DNA of 13,667 nucleotides from Clostridia bacterium (GTDB lineage: Bacteria; Bacillota; Clostridia; Oscillospirales; CAG-272). Location of the stretch: NCBI GenBank assembly GCA_900753285.1, contig CAADYN010000033.1:1-13667 (forward strand), in the 5' to 3' direction. Shown here piece after piece: positions 5,973 to 12,581 of this stretch. The notes beneath the pieces were generated by a model. The model saw only the letters and a program-made list of their open reading frames with translations, was not told where the DNA came from and ran no database searches. The position numbers were made by a program, and so were the translations under genes. Position 1 is the stretch's first letter; every line of letters begins with the position of its first letter.

Positions 5973-6596
5973 ATGCCCGAAATTAAAGTAGTAAATATGG
6001 CAGGCGAAAACGTTGGAACAATGACTCTTTCCGACGCGGTATTCGCAGCCGACATAAACGGCGCCGTCCTCCATGCGGCAGTAGTAAGATATCTCGGTAA
6101 CCAGAGACAGGGTACACAGTCTACTCTGACAAGAACCGAAGTTTCCGGCGGCGGCAGAAAGCCCTGGAAGCAGAAGGGTACAGGCCGTGCAAGACAGGGT
6201 TCCACAAGATCTCCTCAGTGGACACACGGTGGTGTAGCGCTTGGTCCGAAGCCTCGTCTTTATAAGACAAAGCTCAACAAGAAGGTTCGCCGTACCGCAA
6301 TGATCTCCGCTCTTTCCTCAAAGGTAGCAAGCGGCGATATGATCGTTCTCGATAAGATCGAAACCTCTGAATTCAAGACAAAGATCATGGTAAAGATGCT
6401 CTCCGCTGTAGGCGCAAAGAAGAAGTCTCTCGTAGTTCTTGATGAAAACGACCTCAAGGTACGCGAAAGCCTTTCCAATATCCCCGGCGTTAAGGTAGCT
6501 CTCTACAATACGATCAACGTATACGACATCCTTAACTGCGATTCCTTTATCGTAGCAAAAGGCGCCGCAGAAAAAATTCAGGAGGTGTACGCATAA
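5973..6596 (+). CDS. rplD: 50S ribosomal protein L4
   Basis: 207 aa, typical of uL4. The conserved extended loop lining the exit tunnel is present at about 60-85 (GGGRKPWKQKGTGRARQG, then STRSPQW), with no sign of the insertions or changes known to give macrolide resistance. L4 also represses the S10 operon in E. coli by acting on the leader; whether it does so here cannot be told. AAGGAGG precedes the ATG by 9 nt. The stop overlaps the rplW start by one base (TAATG), and the rplW SD lies inside the last codons (AEKIQEVYA). Confidence 0.98.
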   Translation: MPEIKVVNMAGENVGTMTLSDAVFAADINGAVLHAAVVRYLGNQRQGTQSTLTRTEVSGGGRKPWKQKGTGRARQGSTRSPQWTHGGVALGPKPRLYKTKLNKKVRRTAMISALSSKVASGDMIVLDKIETSEFKTKIMVKMLSAVGAKKKSLVVLDENDLKVRESLSNIPGVKVALYNTINVYDILNCDSFIVAKGAAEKIQEVYA

Positions 6597-6892
6597 TGAA
6601 GTTCGTAGAAGATATCATCATCAGACCTCTTATCACTGAAAAGTCCATGGATATGATCTCCCAGAAGAAGTATTCCTTTGAAGTTGCAAAGGACGCTACA
6701 AAGCCGGAGATCGCAAAGGCTGTTGAAAAGATGTTTGAAGGCACAAAGGTAGCCTCCGTCAATACCGTCAACATGAAGGCAAAGGCCAAAAGAGTCCGCT
6801 ATGTTGAAGGCAAAACAGCTTCCTGGAAAAAAGCAATAGTCACACTTACAGAGGACTCCGCAACAATCGAGTTCTTTGAAGGTATGAACTAA
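6596..6892 (+). CDS. rplW: 50S ribosomal protein L23
   Basis: 98 aa, normal for bacterial uL23. Family blocks are DIIIRPLITEKSM at residues 5-17, KYSFEVAKDATKPEIAKAVE, and VNTVNMKAKAKRVR in the loop that enters the exit tunnel. L23 sits at the tunnel mouth and is the docking point for trigger factor and SRP. The SD AGGAGGTG (6580-6587) is an eight-base match to the 16S tail and lies inside rplD; the start overlaps the rplD stop, so translational coupling is expected. Confidence 0.97.
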   Translation: MKFVEDIIIRPLITEKSMDMISQKKYSFEVAKDATKPEIAKAVEKMFEGTKVASVNTVNMKAKAKRVRYVEGKTASWKKAIVTLTEDSATIEFFEGMN

Positions 6893-6910
6893 TTAAGGAG
6901 GAATACGATA

Positions 6911-7741
6911 ATGCCTACAATCAAATATAAGCCGACTACCCCGGCAAGAAGACATATGTCCGTTCCTTCATTCGAGGAAATCACAAAGTTTACCCCCGAA
7001 AAGAGCCTTCTTGCCACAAAGAAAAAGCACGCAGGCCGTAACTCCTACGGCAGAATCACCGTTCGTCATAAGGGCGGCGGAAACCGTCAGAAGTACCGTA
7101 TAATCGACTTCAAGAGACAGAACACCACTGCTCAGACAGTCATCGGTATCGAATACGACCCGAACAGAACCTCTTATATCGCACTCGTTCAGGACGAAGC
7201 AGGAAAGAAGAGCTACATCCTCGCTCCTGTTGGCGTAACTGACGGCGCAGTTCTTTACTCCGGTGCTGACGCGGATATCATCCCCGGCAACACACTTCCC
7301 CTTGCAAACATTCCCGTTGGTACTTTCATCCACAATATCGAACTTTATCCCGGCAAGGGCGGTCAGCTCGTTCGTTCCGCAGGCGCACAGGCTCAGCTTA
7401 TGGGTCGTGAAGGAGATCTTACAATGGTACGTCTCCCCTCCGGCGAAATGAGATATATCCGTTCCGACTGCCAGGCTACAATCGGTCAGATCGGCAACAT
7501 CGAGCACGACACCGTTAAGATCGGTAAGGCAGGTAAGACCCGTCACCTCGGCATTCGTCCTACAGTCCGCGGTTCCGTAATGAACCCGTGCGATCACCCT
7601 CACGGTGGTGGTGAAGGTAAGTCTCCTATCGGACGTCCGGGTCCTGTAACTCCCTGGGGTAAGCCCGCTCTCGGTTATAAGACACGCGCTAAGAAGGCTC
7701 GTACCGACAAGATGATCGTTAAACGCAGAAACAGCAAGTAA
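6911..7741 (+). CDS. rplB: 50S ribosomal protein L2
   Basis: 276 aa, normal for uL2. Seen in order: the N-terminal KYKPTTPARRHMSVPSFEEI, KHAGRNSYGRITVRHKGGGN in the RNA-binding region, and the C-terminal block NPCDHPHGGGEGKSPIGRPG with the conserved histidine linked to peptidyl-transferase function, ending in LGYKTRAKKARTDKMIVKRR. L2 is essential for subunit association and tRNA binding. AAGGAGG lies 9 nt before the ATG. It follows rplW by 18 nt and precedes rpsS by 18 nt. Confidence 0.98.
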   Translation: MPTIKYKPTTPARRHMSVPSFEEITKFTPEKSLLATKKKHAGRNSYGRITVRHKGGGNRQKYRIIDFKRQNTTAQTVIGIEYDPNRTSYIALVQDEAGKKSYILAPVGVTDGAVLYSGADADIIPGNTLPLANIPVGTFIHNIELYPGKGGQLVRSAGAQAQLMGREGDLTMVRLPSGEMRYIRSDCQATIGQIGNIEHDTVKIGKAGKTRHLGIRPTVRGSVMNPCDHPHGGGEGKSPIGRPGPVTPWGKPALGYKTRAKKARTDKMIVKRRNSK

Positions 7742-7759
7742 GGAAGGAGGCAACTATAA

Positions 7760-8041
7760 ATGAGCAGAAGTTTAAAGAAAGCGCCGTTCATCGAAGAAAA
7801 GCTCTACGAGAGAGTTTGCCAGATGAACGAAAAGGGCGAAAAGAAGGTGCTCAAGACATGGTCAAGAGCCTCTACAATATTCCCTGAATTCGTCGGACAC
7901 ACAGTAGCTGTACACGACGGAAGAAAGCACGTTCCGGTTTATGTAACCGAGGATATGGTCGGTCATAAGTTCGGTGAATTTGCTCCTACAAGAACCTTCA
8001 AGGGTCACGCAGGATCAAAGACATCCAACAACGGTAAATAA
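7760..8041 (+). CDS. rpsS: 30S ribosomal protein S19
   Basis: 93 aa, typical of uS19. It begins MSRSLKKAPFIEEKL. KTWSRASTIFPEFVGHTVAVHDGRKHVPVYV and HKFGEFAPTRTFKGHA give the full family pattern (shown here as separate blocks). S19 forms a complex with S13 in the 30S head and contacts the A-site finger. The SD AAGGAGG at 7744-7750 precedes the ATG by 9 nt. No unusual feature. Confidence 0.97.
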   Translation: MSRSLKKAPFIEEKLYERVCQMNEKGEKKVLKTWSRASTIFPEFVGHTVAVHDGRKHVPVYVTEDMVGHKFGEFAPTRTFKGHAGSKTSNNGK

Positions 8042-8061
8042 TCGAGAGGGAGGATAAAATA

Positions 8062-8397
8062 ATGGAAACAAGATCTACCCAGAAGCACATCCGCATCTCC
8101 CCTCGTAAAGTAAAGATCGTCCTCGACCTCATCAGAGGCAAGGATCTCGGAGTAGCGGTCGGCATTCTGAAGAACACACCGAAAGCTGCAAGCGAACACA
8201 CACTGAAGCTTCTCACAAAAGTAGCTGCTGACGCGGAGAACAACTTCCATATGGACCCCGAAAAGCTCTACGTTTCTGAGTGCTTCGTTTGCCCCGGCAT
8301 GACAATGAAAAGAATGATGCCCAGAGGCAAAGGCTCCGCTGACAGAATTTTGAAGAGAACCAGCCACATCACAATCGCAGTGGCTGAAAAAGAATGA
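8062..8397 (+). CDS. rplV: 50S ribosomal protein L22
   Basis: 111 aa, normal for uL22. The N-terminal half shows the globular-domain pattern (TQKHIRISPRKVKIVLDLIR, then SEHTLKLLTKVAADAENN). The tunnel-lining beta-hairpin reads MKRMMPRGKGSADRILKR, followed by TSHITIAVAE. The hairpin has wild-type length, with none of the deletions linked to macrolide resistance. The SD is GAGGGAGG about 10 nt before the ATG. Its stop codon TGA is merged with the rpsC SD (TGAGGAGG), which favours coupled translation. Confidence 0.97.
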   Translation: METRSTQKHIRISPRKVKIVLDLIRGKDLGVAVGILKNTPKAASEHTLKLLTKVAADAENNFHMDPEKLYVSECFVCPGMTMKRMMPRGKGSADRILKRTSHITIAVAEKE

Positions 8398-8412
8398 GGA
8401 GGCAGTCGATAA

Positions 8413-9234
8413 ATGGGACAGAAAGTTAATCCGCACGGTCTTCGTGTCGGCGTAATTAAAAACTGGGATTCCAGATGGTATGCTCCTGATGAAAAGTTCG
8501 GCGACGTCCTCGTTCAGGATTACAAAATCAGAGAATACCTCAAGAAGACTCTGCTGCTCGCAGGCGTTCCCAAGATTGAGATCGAACGCAACAATACCGG
8601 CAAGGTAACAGTGTACATTCACTGCGCAAAGCCCGGTATGGTAATCGGCAGAGCAGGTGCTGAAATTGAAAACCTCAAGGCTGCTGTTTCCAAGATAGCA
8701 GGTCAGCCCGTAAACATCAACGTAATCGAAGTAAAGCCCGTTGATCTCTGCGCACAGCTCGTTGCGGAAAACATCGCATCTCAGCTTGAGAGACGTGTTT
8801 CCTTCCGCCGCGCTATGAAGCAGTCCATCAGCCGTACAATGAGACTCGGCGCAAAGGGTATCAAGATCACAGTATCCGGTCGTCTCGGCGGCGCTGAAAT
8901 CGCACGTACAGAGCACTATCACGAAGGTACTATTCCGCTTCAGACAATCCGTGCCGACATCGACTACGGTTTCTGGGAAGCTAATACTACCTACGGTAAG
9001 ATAGGCGTTAAGGTTTGGATCTACAAGGGAGAAGTTCTCTCTGAAGTTGCCCGCACAAAGACAGGCGCTGACGAAAGAAAGCCCAGAGACAACAGAAGAG
9101 ACAACCGCGGTCAGAGAAGAGATCGCAGAGACGGCGCACCTCGCGGAGAAGGCAGACCCTATCAGAGAAGAGACGGTCAGCAGAACAGAGCGCCCAGAGC
9201 ACCCAGAAAAGCTGAAGAAGGAGGAGCTAACTAA
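8413..9234 (+). CDS. rpsC: 30S ribosomal protein S3 with long Arg/Asp/Gly-rich C-terminal tail
   Basis: 273 aa, longer than the roughly 210-230 aa common for bacterial uS3. The conserved body runs to about residue 211: MGQKVNPHGLRVGVIKNWDS, the KH-type RNA-binding segment VYIHCAKPGMVIGRAGAEIE with its GxxG-like loop, and DIDYGFWEANTTYGKIGVKVWIYKGE. Residues about 212-273 form a low-complexity tail of RDNRR, RGQRRDRRDG, RPYQRRDG and RAPRKAEEGG-like units. S3 lies at the mRNA entry channel and takes part in its helicase activity, so a basic tail there could contact mRNA. That is inference. The rplP SD (AAGGAGG, 9218-9224) is embedded in the codons for the tail end, and the stop overlaps the rplP start. 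Confidence 0.97.
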   Translation: MGQKVNPHGLRVGVIKNWDSRWYAPDEKFGDVLVQDYKIREYLKKTLLLAGVPKIEIERNNTGKVTVYIHCAKPGMVIGRAGAEIENLKAAVSKIAGQPVNINVIEVKPVDLCAQLVAENIASQLERRVSFRRAMKQSISRTMRLGAKGIKITVSGRLGGAEIARTEHYHEGTIPLQTIRADIDYGFWEANTTYGKIGVKVWIYKGEVLSEVARTKTGADERKPRDNRRDNRGQRRDRRDGAPRGEGRPYQRRDGQQNRAPRAPRKAEEGGAN

Positions 9235-9668
9235 TGTTACAGCCGAACGGTAAAATCAAATACAGACGCGTTCAGAGAGGCCGTATGAAAGGTAAAGCTT
9301 CTCGCGGCAACAAGATCACAAACGGTGACTACGGTCTTGTAGCACTTGAGCCGGCATGGATCACATCCAACCAGATCGAGGCAGCCCGTATCGCTATGAC
9401 ACGTTACACCAAGCGTGGCGGTCAGGTTTGGATCAAGATATTCCCTGACAAGCCTATCACAGAGAAGCCCGCTGAAACTCGAATGGGTTCCGGTAAAGGT
9501 TCACCTGAATATTGGGTAGCAGTAGTAAAGCCCGGCAGAGTTATGTTCGAAATGAACGGAGTCTCCGAGGAAATCGCAAGAGAAGCTATGCGTCTCGCTA
9601 TGCATAAGCTCCCGATCAAGTGCCGTTTCGCAACGAAGGCACAGCTCGAAGAAGAAGTGGAGGGTTAA
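9234..9668 (+). CDS. rplP: 50S ribosomal protein L16
   Basis: 144 aa, normal for uL16. Family blocks are KIKYRRVQRGRMKGKASRGN near the start, YGLVALEPAWITSNQIEAAR, then TRYTKRGGQVWIKIFPDKP, ETRMGSGKGSPEYWVAVVKP and HKLPIKCRF. L16 organises the A-site side of the peptidyl-transferase region and is a late-assembly protein. The N-terminus (MLQPNGKIKYRR) differs slightly from the common MLLPKRVKYRR. The ATG overlaps the rpsC stop by one base. Confidence 0.97.
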   Translation: MLQPNGKIKYRRVQRGRMKGKASRGNKITNGDYGLVALEPAWITSNQIEAARIAMTRYTKRGGQVWIKIFPDKPITEKPAETRMGSGKGSPEYWVAVVKPGRVMFEMNGVSEEIAREAMRLAMHKLPIKCRFATKAQLEEEVEG

Positions 9669-9671
9669 GCT

Positions 9672-9863
9672 GTGAAAGCAACAGAACTCAGAACAAAAAC
9701 AAGCGAAGAGCTGGAACAGATGCTGAAAGATCTCAAGGGAGAGCTTTTCACACTTCGCTTCCAGAACGCTATCAACCAGCTTGACAATCCCCATAAGATT
9801 TCCGACACAAAGAAAGAAATCGCTCGTGTGATGACTGTCATCGCAGAGAAGAAAAACGCATAA
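9672..9863 (+). CDS. rpmC: 50S ribosomal protein L29 (GTG start)
   Basis: 63 aa, normal for uL29: two helices with LRTKTSEELEQMLKDLKGEL and TLRFQNAINQLDNPHKI, then KKEIARVMTVIAEK. L29 lies beside L23 at the tunnel exit. The start is GTG at 9672, supported by GGAGGG (9659-9664) with a 7-nt gap; this SD lies inside the end of rplP, whose stop is only 3 nt upstream. No ATG in this frame would give a full-length protein. Confidence 0.96.
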   Translation: MKATELRTKTSEELEQMLKDLKGELFTLRFQNAINQLDNPHKISDTKKEIARVMTVIAEKKNA

Positions 9864-9877
9864 GGGGGTAAAATAAA

Positions 9878-10135
9878 ATGGAAGAACGCGCTCTCAGAAA
9901 GACCAGAGTGGGTAAGGTAGTCAGCAACAAGATGGACAAGACCATTACAGTTGCAATCGAAGACCACGTTAAGCACCCCGTATACGGTAAGATCATCAAG
10001 AGAACCGCAAAGCTTCACGCACATGACGCGAACAACGAATGCGGTATCGGCGATACAGTAGAAGTAATGGAGACAAGACCTCTTTCCAAGACCAAGAGAT
10101 GGAGACTTGTCCGCATAGTAGAAAAAGCAAAATAA
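9878..10135 (+). CDS. rpsQ: 30S ribosomal protein S17
   Basis: 85 aa, normal for uS17. Diagnostic blocks are RKTRVGKVVSNKMDKTITVA, HVKHPVYGKIIKRTAKLHAHD, GDTVEVMETRPLSKTKRWRL and VRIVEKAK. S17 is a primary 16S-binding protein of the 5' domain. The SD is a weaker AAGGGGG before the ATG. This is the last gene before a 359-nt gap, the same point at which the E. coli S10 operon ends. Confidence 0.97.
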   Translation: MEERALRKTRVGKVVSNKMDKTITVAIEDHVKHPVYGKIIKRTAKLHAHDANNECGIGDTVEVMETRPLSKTKRWRLVRIVEKAK

Positions 10136-10494
10136 GGTCGGGGTCGGTGGCACCGACAGGCTATATCGGCGTACTTTTGGCTTATATGGGATGGACGTCA
10201 CACGATGGTGGAGTCAGCTTGAACCAAATAGTGTTGAGGCTGCTGCTCCGTGTGGAGGAATCCCGAGCTTTTAGTACGGCGGTCAGTTAAAACTTTTTCT
10301 TAAAAAATATATAAAAACATTTGAGGGTGCGGCTCTTAGGTGATTCGGCGTAGTATTATGCGTCACCGAAGCGCGAGGATATCTGAGAAAGTGGTATCAG
10401 CTGCACAGCCGGATGCGGCTCCTCGAATTAGCGTGCCGTAATCGCATTTTATGTGACTGAACACGCTCATAAAAAAATTCAGGAGGAATCTAAA
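10136..10494 (+). promoter_or_regulatory. 359-nt structured spacer between rpsQ and rplN (S10/spc boundary)
   Basis: No convincing gene lies here. Seen in order: a hairpin GTCGGT-ggc-ACCGAC (10143-10157) just after the rpsQ stop, without a T-run; a small CTCC-gtgt-GGAG hairpin near 10240-10255; an A/T-rich stretch with a possible promoter; then a folded leader. In the leader, GGTGA/TCACC (10339-10343 with 10363-10367) encloses GCGTA/TATGC. A three-way-like element is closed by CGAGG/CCTCG (10374-10378 with 10421-10425), with arms CTGA/TCAG and AGCCG-gatg-CGGCT. AGCGTG (10430-10435) pairs with CACGCT (10462-10467) around TCGCAT-ttt-ATGTGA. The last stem ends 13 nt before the rplN SD. Confidence 0.55.
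10287..10315 (+). promoter_or_regulatory. Possible promoter for the spc half (rplN onwards)
   Basis: TTAAAA (10287-10292), a 17-nt spacer and TATAAA (10310-10315) lie in the most A/T-rich part of the rpsQ-rplN gap. The -35 is weak, and A/T-rich DNA gives such matches easily. The position at the classical S10/spc boundary raises the odds. Transcription would begin near 10322 and give a leader of about 170 nt. Confidence 0.4.
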
Positions 10495-10863
10495 GTGATT
10501 CAACAGCAATCATTAATGAAGGTTGCCGACAACACAGGTGCAAAAGAGCTTATGTGCATCAGAGTTCTCGGCGGCACAGGCAGACGCTACGCCAACATCG
10601 GCGACATCGTAGTCTGCGCAGTTAAAAAGGCAAGCCCGGGCGGCGTTGTTAAGAAGGGCGACGTTGTTAAGGCTGTAATCGTAAGAAGCAGAAAGGGTCT
10701 CCGCAGAAACGACGGCTCTTACATCAAGTTTGACGAGAACGCTGCGGTTATCGTTGCTGAAGACAAGAACCCCAAGGGAACACGTATTTTTGGCCCTGTA
10801 GCTCGTGAGCTCAGAGAGCATGAATTCACAAAGATACTCTCCCTTGCGCCGGAAGTTCTTTAA
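10495..10863 (+). CDS. rplN: 50S ribosomal protein L14 (GTG start)
   Basis: 122 aa, exactly the usual length of uL14, from the GTG at 10495: MIQQQSLMKVADNTGAKELM, then CIRVLGGTGRRYANIGDIVV, VVKKGDVVKAVIVRSRKGLR, and FGPVARELREHEFTKILSLA. AGGAGG (10481-10486) lies 8 nt upstream of this GTG. An in-frame GTG at 10453 would add 14 residues but has no SD and no family support. L14 sits at the subunit interface and binds the RsfS silencing factor in many bacteria. It is the first gene after the 359-nt spacer. Confidence 0.97.
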   Translation: MIQQQSLMKVADNTGAKELMCIRVLGGTGRRYANIGDIVVCAVKKASPGGVVKKGDVVKAVIVRSRKGLRRNDGSYIKFDENAAVIVAEDKNPKGTRIFGPVARELREHEFTKILSLAPEVL

Positions 10864-10877
10864 TGGAGGGAAAAGTA

Positions 10878-11195
10878 ATGAGAAAAAAGCTTCATGTAAA
10901 GACTGGCGACCAGGTTATCGTAATCTCCGGTAATTCCAAGGGAACTATCGGCAAGGTCGTAGAAGTATCCCCCAAAGAAGGCAAAGTAATCGTTGAAGGC
11001 GCGAACATCGTAAAGAAGCACGTCAAGGCAAGACCTCCGCAGGAACAGGGCGGCATTGTTGAAGCTCCCGCTGCGATGTACTCTTCCAAAGTTCAGCTTT
11101 ACTGCGACAAATGCAAGAAGCCCACAAGAGCCGCTCACAAGATCGACGGCGACAAGAAAACTCGCGTTTGCACCAAGTGCGGCGCAGAGCTTTAA
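10878..11195 (+). CDS. rplX: 50S ribosomal protein L24 with zinc-ribbon cysteines
   Basis: 105 aa from the ATG at 10878, typical of uL24: MRKKLHVKTGDQVIVISGNS, then KGTIGKVVEV in the KOW motif (about 7-35), and the long loop with NIVKKHVKARPPQEQGGI. Four cysteines, C76/C79 (CDKC) and C98/C101 (CTKC), form the zinc-ribbon pattern seen in many L24 proteins. L24 starts 50S assembly. The start is chosen because GGAGGG (10865-10870) is 7 nt before this ATG. An earlier in-frame ATG at 10863 overlaps that SD and the rplN stop. Confidence 0.95.
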   Translation: MRKKLHVKTGDQVIVISGNSKGTIGKVVEVSPKEGKVIVEGANIVKKHVKARPPQEQGGIVEAPAAMYSSKVQLYCDKCKKPTRAAHKIDGDKKTRVCTKCGAEL

Positions 11196-11210
11196 TCCCG
11201 GAGGTAGACG

Positions 11211-11753
11211 ATGGCTGCAAGACTTAAAGAAGTATACACAAAAGAAATCGCACCCGCTCTCATGAAGAAATTCGAGTACAAGAGCGTGATGCAGATCCCG
11301 AAGTTTGATAAGATCGTTATCAACGTAGGTGCAGGCGACGCTAAGGAAAACTCCAAGGTTATCGACTCCATCATCGCTGATATCACGGCTATCACCGGTC
11401 AGAAGGCAGTTCCTACACTCGCAAAGAAGTCCGTTGCTAACTTCAAGCTCCGTCAGGGCATGAAGATCGGCGCAAAGGTAACACTCCGCGGCGACAAGAT
11501 GTACGAATTCATGGACAGACTGTTCAACTTCGCACTTCCCAGAGTACGTGACTTCAAGGGTATCAATCCCGACGCGTTCGACGGCAGAGGCAACTACGCT
11601 CTCGGTCTTAAGGAACAGCTTATATTCCCCGAAATCGAGTACGATAAGGTAGACAAGATCCGCGGTATGGACATTTGCTTCGTAACCACGGCTAATACCG
11701 ACGCAGAAGCAAAAGAGCTGCTCACACTTATGGGCGCTCCGTTCGCTAAGTAA
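11211..11753 (+). CDS. rplE: 50S ribosomal protein L5
   Basis: 180 aa, normal for uL5. Family blocks are ARLKEVYTKEIAPALMKKFE, VMQIPKFDKIVINVGAGDAK, GQKAVPTLAKKSVANFKLRQ, and later RVRDFKGINPDAFDGRGNY and LKEQLIFPEIEYDKVDKIRG. L5 binds 5S rRNA with L18 and contacts the P-site tRNA. GGAGGT precedes the ATG by about 5 nt. In E. coli the S8 repressor site of the spc operon is at the start of this gene; nothing obviously alike is visible in the 15-nt gap here. Confidence 0.97.
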   Translation: MAARLKEVYTKEIAPALMKKFEYKSVMQIPKFDKIVINVGAGDAKENSKVIDSIIADITAITGQKAVPTLAKKSVANFKLRQGMKIGAKVTLRGDKMYEFMDRLFNFALPRVRDFKGINPDAFDGRGNYALGLKEQLIFPEIEYDKVDKIRGMDICFVTTANTDAEAKELLTLMGAPFAK

Positions 11754-11772
11754 GATAAGAGGGAGAATAAAA

Positions 11773-11958
11773 ATGGCTAAGAAATCAATGATCTTAAAAC
11801 AGCAGAAGGCGCAGAAGTATTCCACAAGAGAATACAACCGCTGCAAGATCTGCGGACGTCCCCATGCCTATCTCCGTAAGTACGGTATCTGCCGTATCTG
11901 CTTCCGTGAACTTGCCTACAAAGGTCAGATTCCCGGCGTAAAGAAGGCATCCTGGTAA
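11773..11958 (+). CDS. rpsN: 30S ribosomal protein S14, zinc-binding type
   Basis: 61 aa, the short C+ (type Z) form of uS14 common in Firmicutes. Cysteines C24/C27 (CKIC) and C40/C43 (CRIC) are all present and should bind one zinc ion. The surrounding pattern, RCKICGRPHAYLRKYGICR, is typical, ending in GQIPGVKKASW. S14 assembles into the 30S head. The SD is AGAGGGAG upstream of the ATG. It is followed by an unusually long, structured 206-nt gap before rpsH. Confidence 0.97.
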   Translation: MAKKSMILKQQKAQKYSTREYNRCKICGRPHAYLRKYGICRICFRELAYKGQIPGVKKASW

Positions 11959-12164
11959 TTCCGAAAGGTTTTACCCCGAAACTGAACTGGACCGACGGGT
12001 GAGATGAAAAATTCTCGCCTGTGGGCAGTTATATAAGTCAATACCGACAGGAACGCGGCAATATCCGTTGTTTACCATCGGTAGCAGCCGGGCAAAGCTG
12101 ATATAAAATCAGAACTGCGCGGCAGCAAGAGAAAAATTTACTTGCATGACAGGAGGAAATTATT
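11959..12164 (+). promoter_or_regulatory. 206-nt structured spacer before rpsH
   Basis: The strongest element is a 10-bp stem (with two G-U pairs), ACGGGTGAGA (11995-12004) with TCTCGCCTGT (12013-12022), and an 8-nt A-rich loop. AACTG (11980-11984) with CAGTT (12026-12030) could enclose it. A second structure has the hairpin CTGAT-ataaa-ATCAG (12098-12112) inside GCaGCCG/CGGCaGC (12084-12090 with 12120-12126). A bipartite motif at 11962-12000 is shared with the S10 leader. No promoter or T-run terminator is convincing. This may be a control element for rpsH and the genes after it. Confidence 0.5.
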
Positions 12165-12563
12165 ATGCAGATTTCAGACGTTATCGCCGATATGCTGACC
12201 AGAATCAGAAACGCGAATGACGCAAAGCACGAGACTGTTGATATTCCCGCATCCAACATGAAGAAGGCCATCGCTGACATTCTTCTCGCTGAGGGTTATA
12301 TCAAGAGCGTGCAGGTTATCGAAGACGGCAAGCAGGGCGTTATCAGAGTAACACTCAAGTACGGTCCCCAGAAGGCAAAGGTTATCCACGGTCTCCGCAG
12401 AGTATCCAAGCCCGGTCTCCGTATCTACTCCAGCTGCGAAGATATGCCTAAGGTTATGAACGGTCTCGGTATCGCTCTTGTATCCACATCCAAGGGCATC
12501 ATGACCGATAAGAAGGCAAGACGTGAAAATGTCGGCGGCGAGATTCTCGCTTTCGTCTGGTAA
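12165..12563 (+). CDS. rpsH: 30S ribosomal protein S8
   Basis: 132 aa, normal for uS8. It opens MQISDVIADMLTRIRNANDA, with VDIPASNMKKAIADILLAEG and VIHGLRRVSKPGLRIY in the middle. The C-terminal signature is STSKGIMTDKKARRENVGGE followed by ILAFVW. S8 binds 16S helix 21 and in E. coli represses the spc operon. A structured spacer directly in front of this gene therefore invites an autoregulation test. AGGAGG (12151-12156) is 8 nt before the ATG. Confidence 0.97.
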   Translation: MQISDVIADMLTRIRNANDAKHETVDIPASNMKKAIADILLAEGYIKSVQVIEDGKQGVIRVTLKYGPQKAKVIHGLRRVSKPGLRIYSSCEDMPKVMNGLGIALVSTSKGIMTDKKARRENVGGEILAFVW

Positions 12564-12581
12564 GGGAAGAGGAGGTTAACA

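Noticed and set aside
7998..8922. Long - strand open frame opposite rplV and rpsC.
   Set aside because: Antisense to clearly identified ribosomal protein genes, with no SD and a composition expected of a shadow frame.
10143..10157. Hairpin after rpsQ as a possible intrinsic terminator of the S10 operon.
   Set aside because: No run of T follows the stem.
10186..10290. 34-codon open frame in the rpsQ-rplN gap.
   Set aside because: No SD, no recognisable family, and the frame simply continues a shadow frame of rpsQ; hairpins and the candidate promoter explain the region better.
10453..10494. In-frame upstream GTG that would extend L14 by 14 residues.
   Set aside because: No SD there, L14 would exceed its usual 122 residues, and AGGAGG with correct spacing marks the GTG at 10495.
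10863..10877. Earlier ATG for L24 overlapping the rplN stop.
   Set aside because: It would place the SD inside the coding sequence; the ATG at 10878 has GGAGGG at 7 nt and gives a family-typical N-terminus.
11995..12051. GACGGGTGAG and AATACCG in the rpsH leader look like conserved 16S rRNA words, in the same order.
   Set aside because: A ten-base match between a 200-nt spacer and a 1.5-kb rRNA is quite likely by chance, the flanks and distance do not match, and S8 does not bind that part of 16S.
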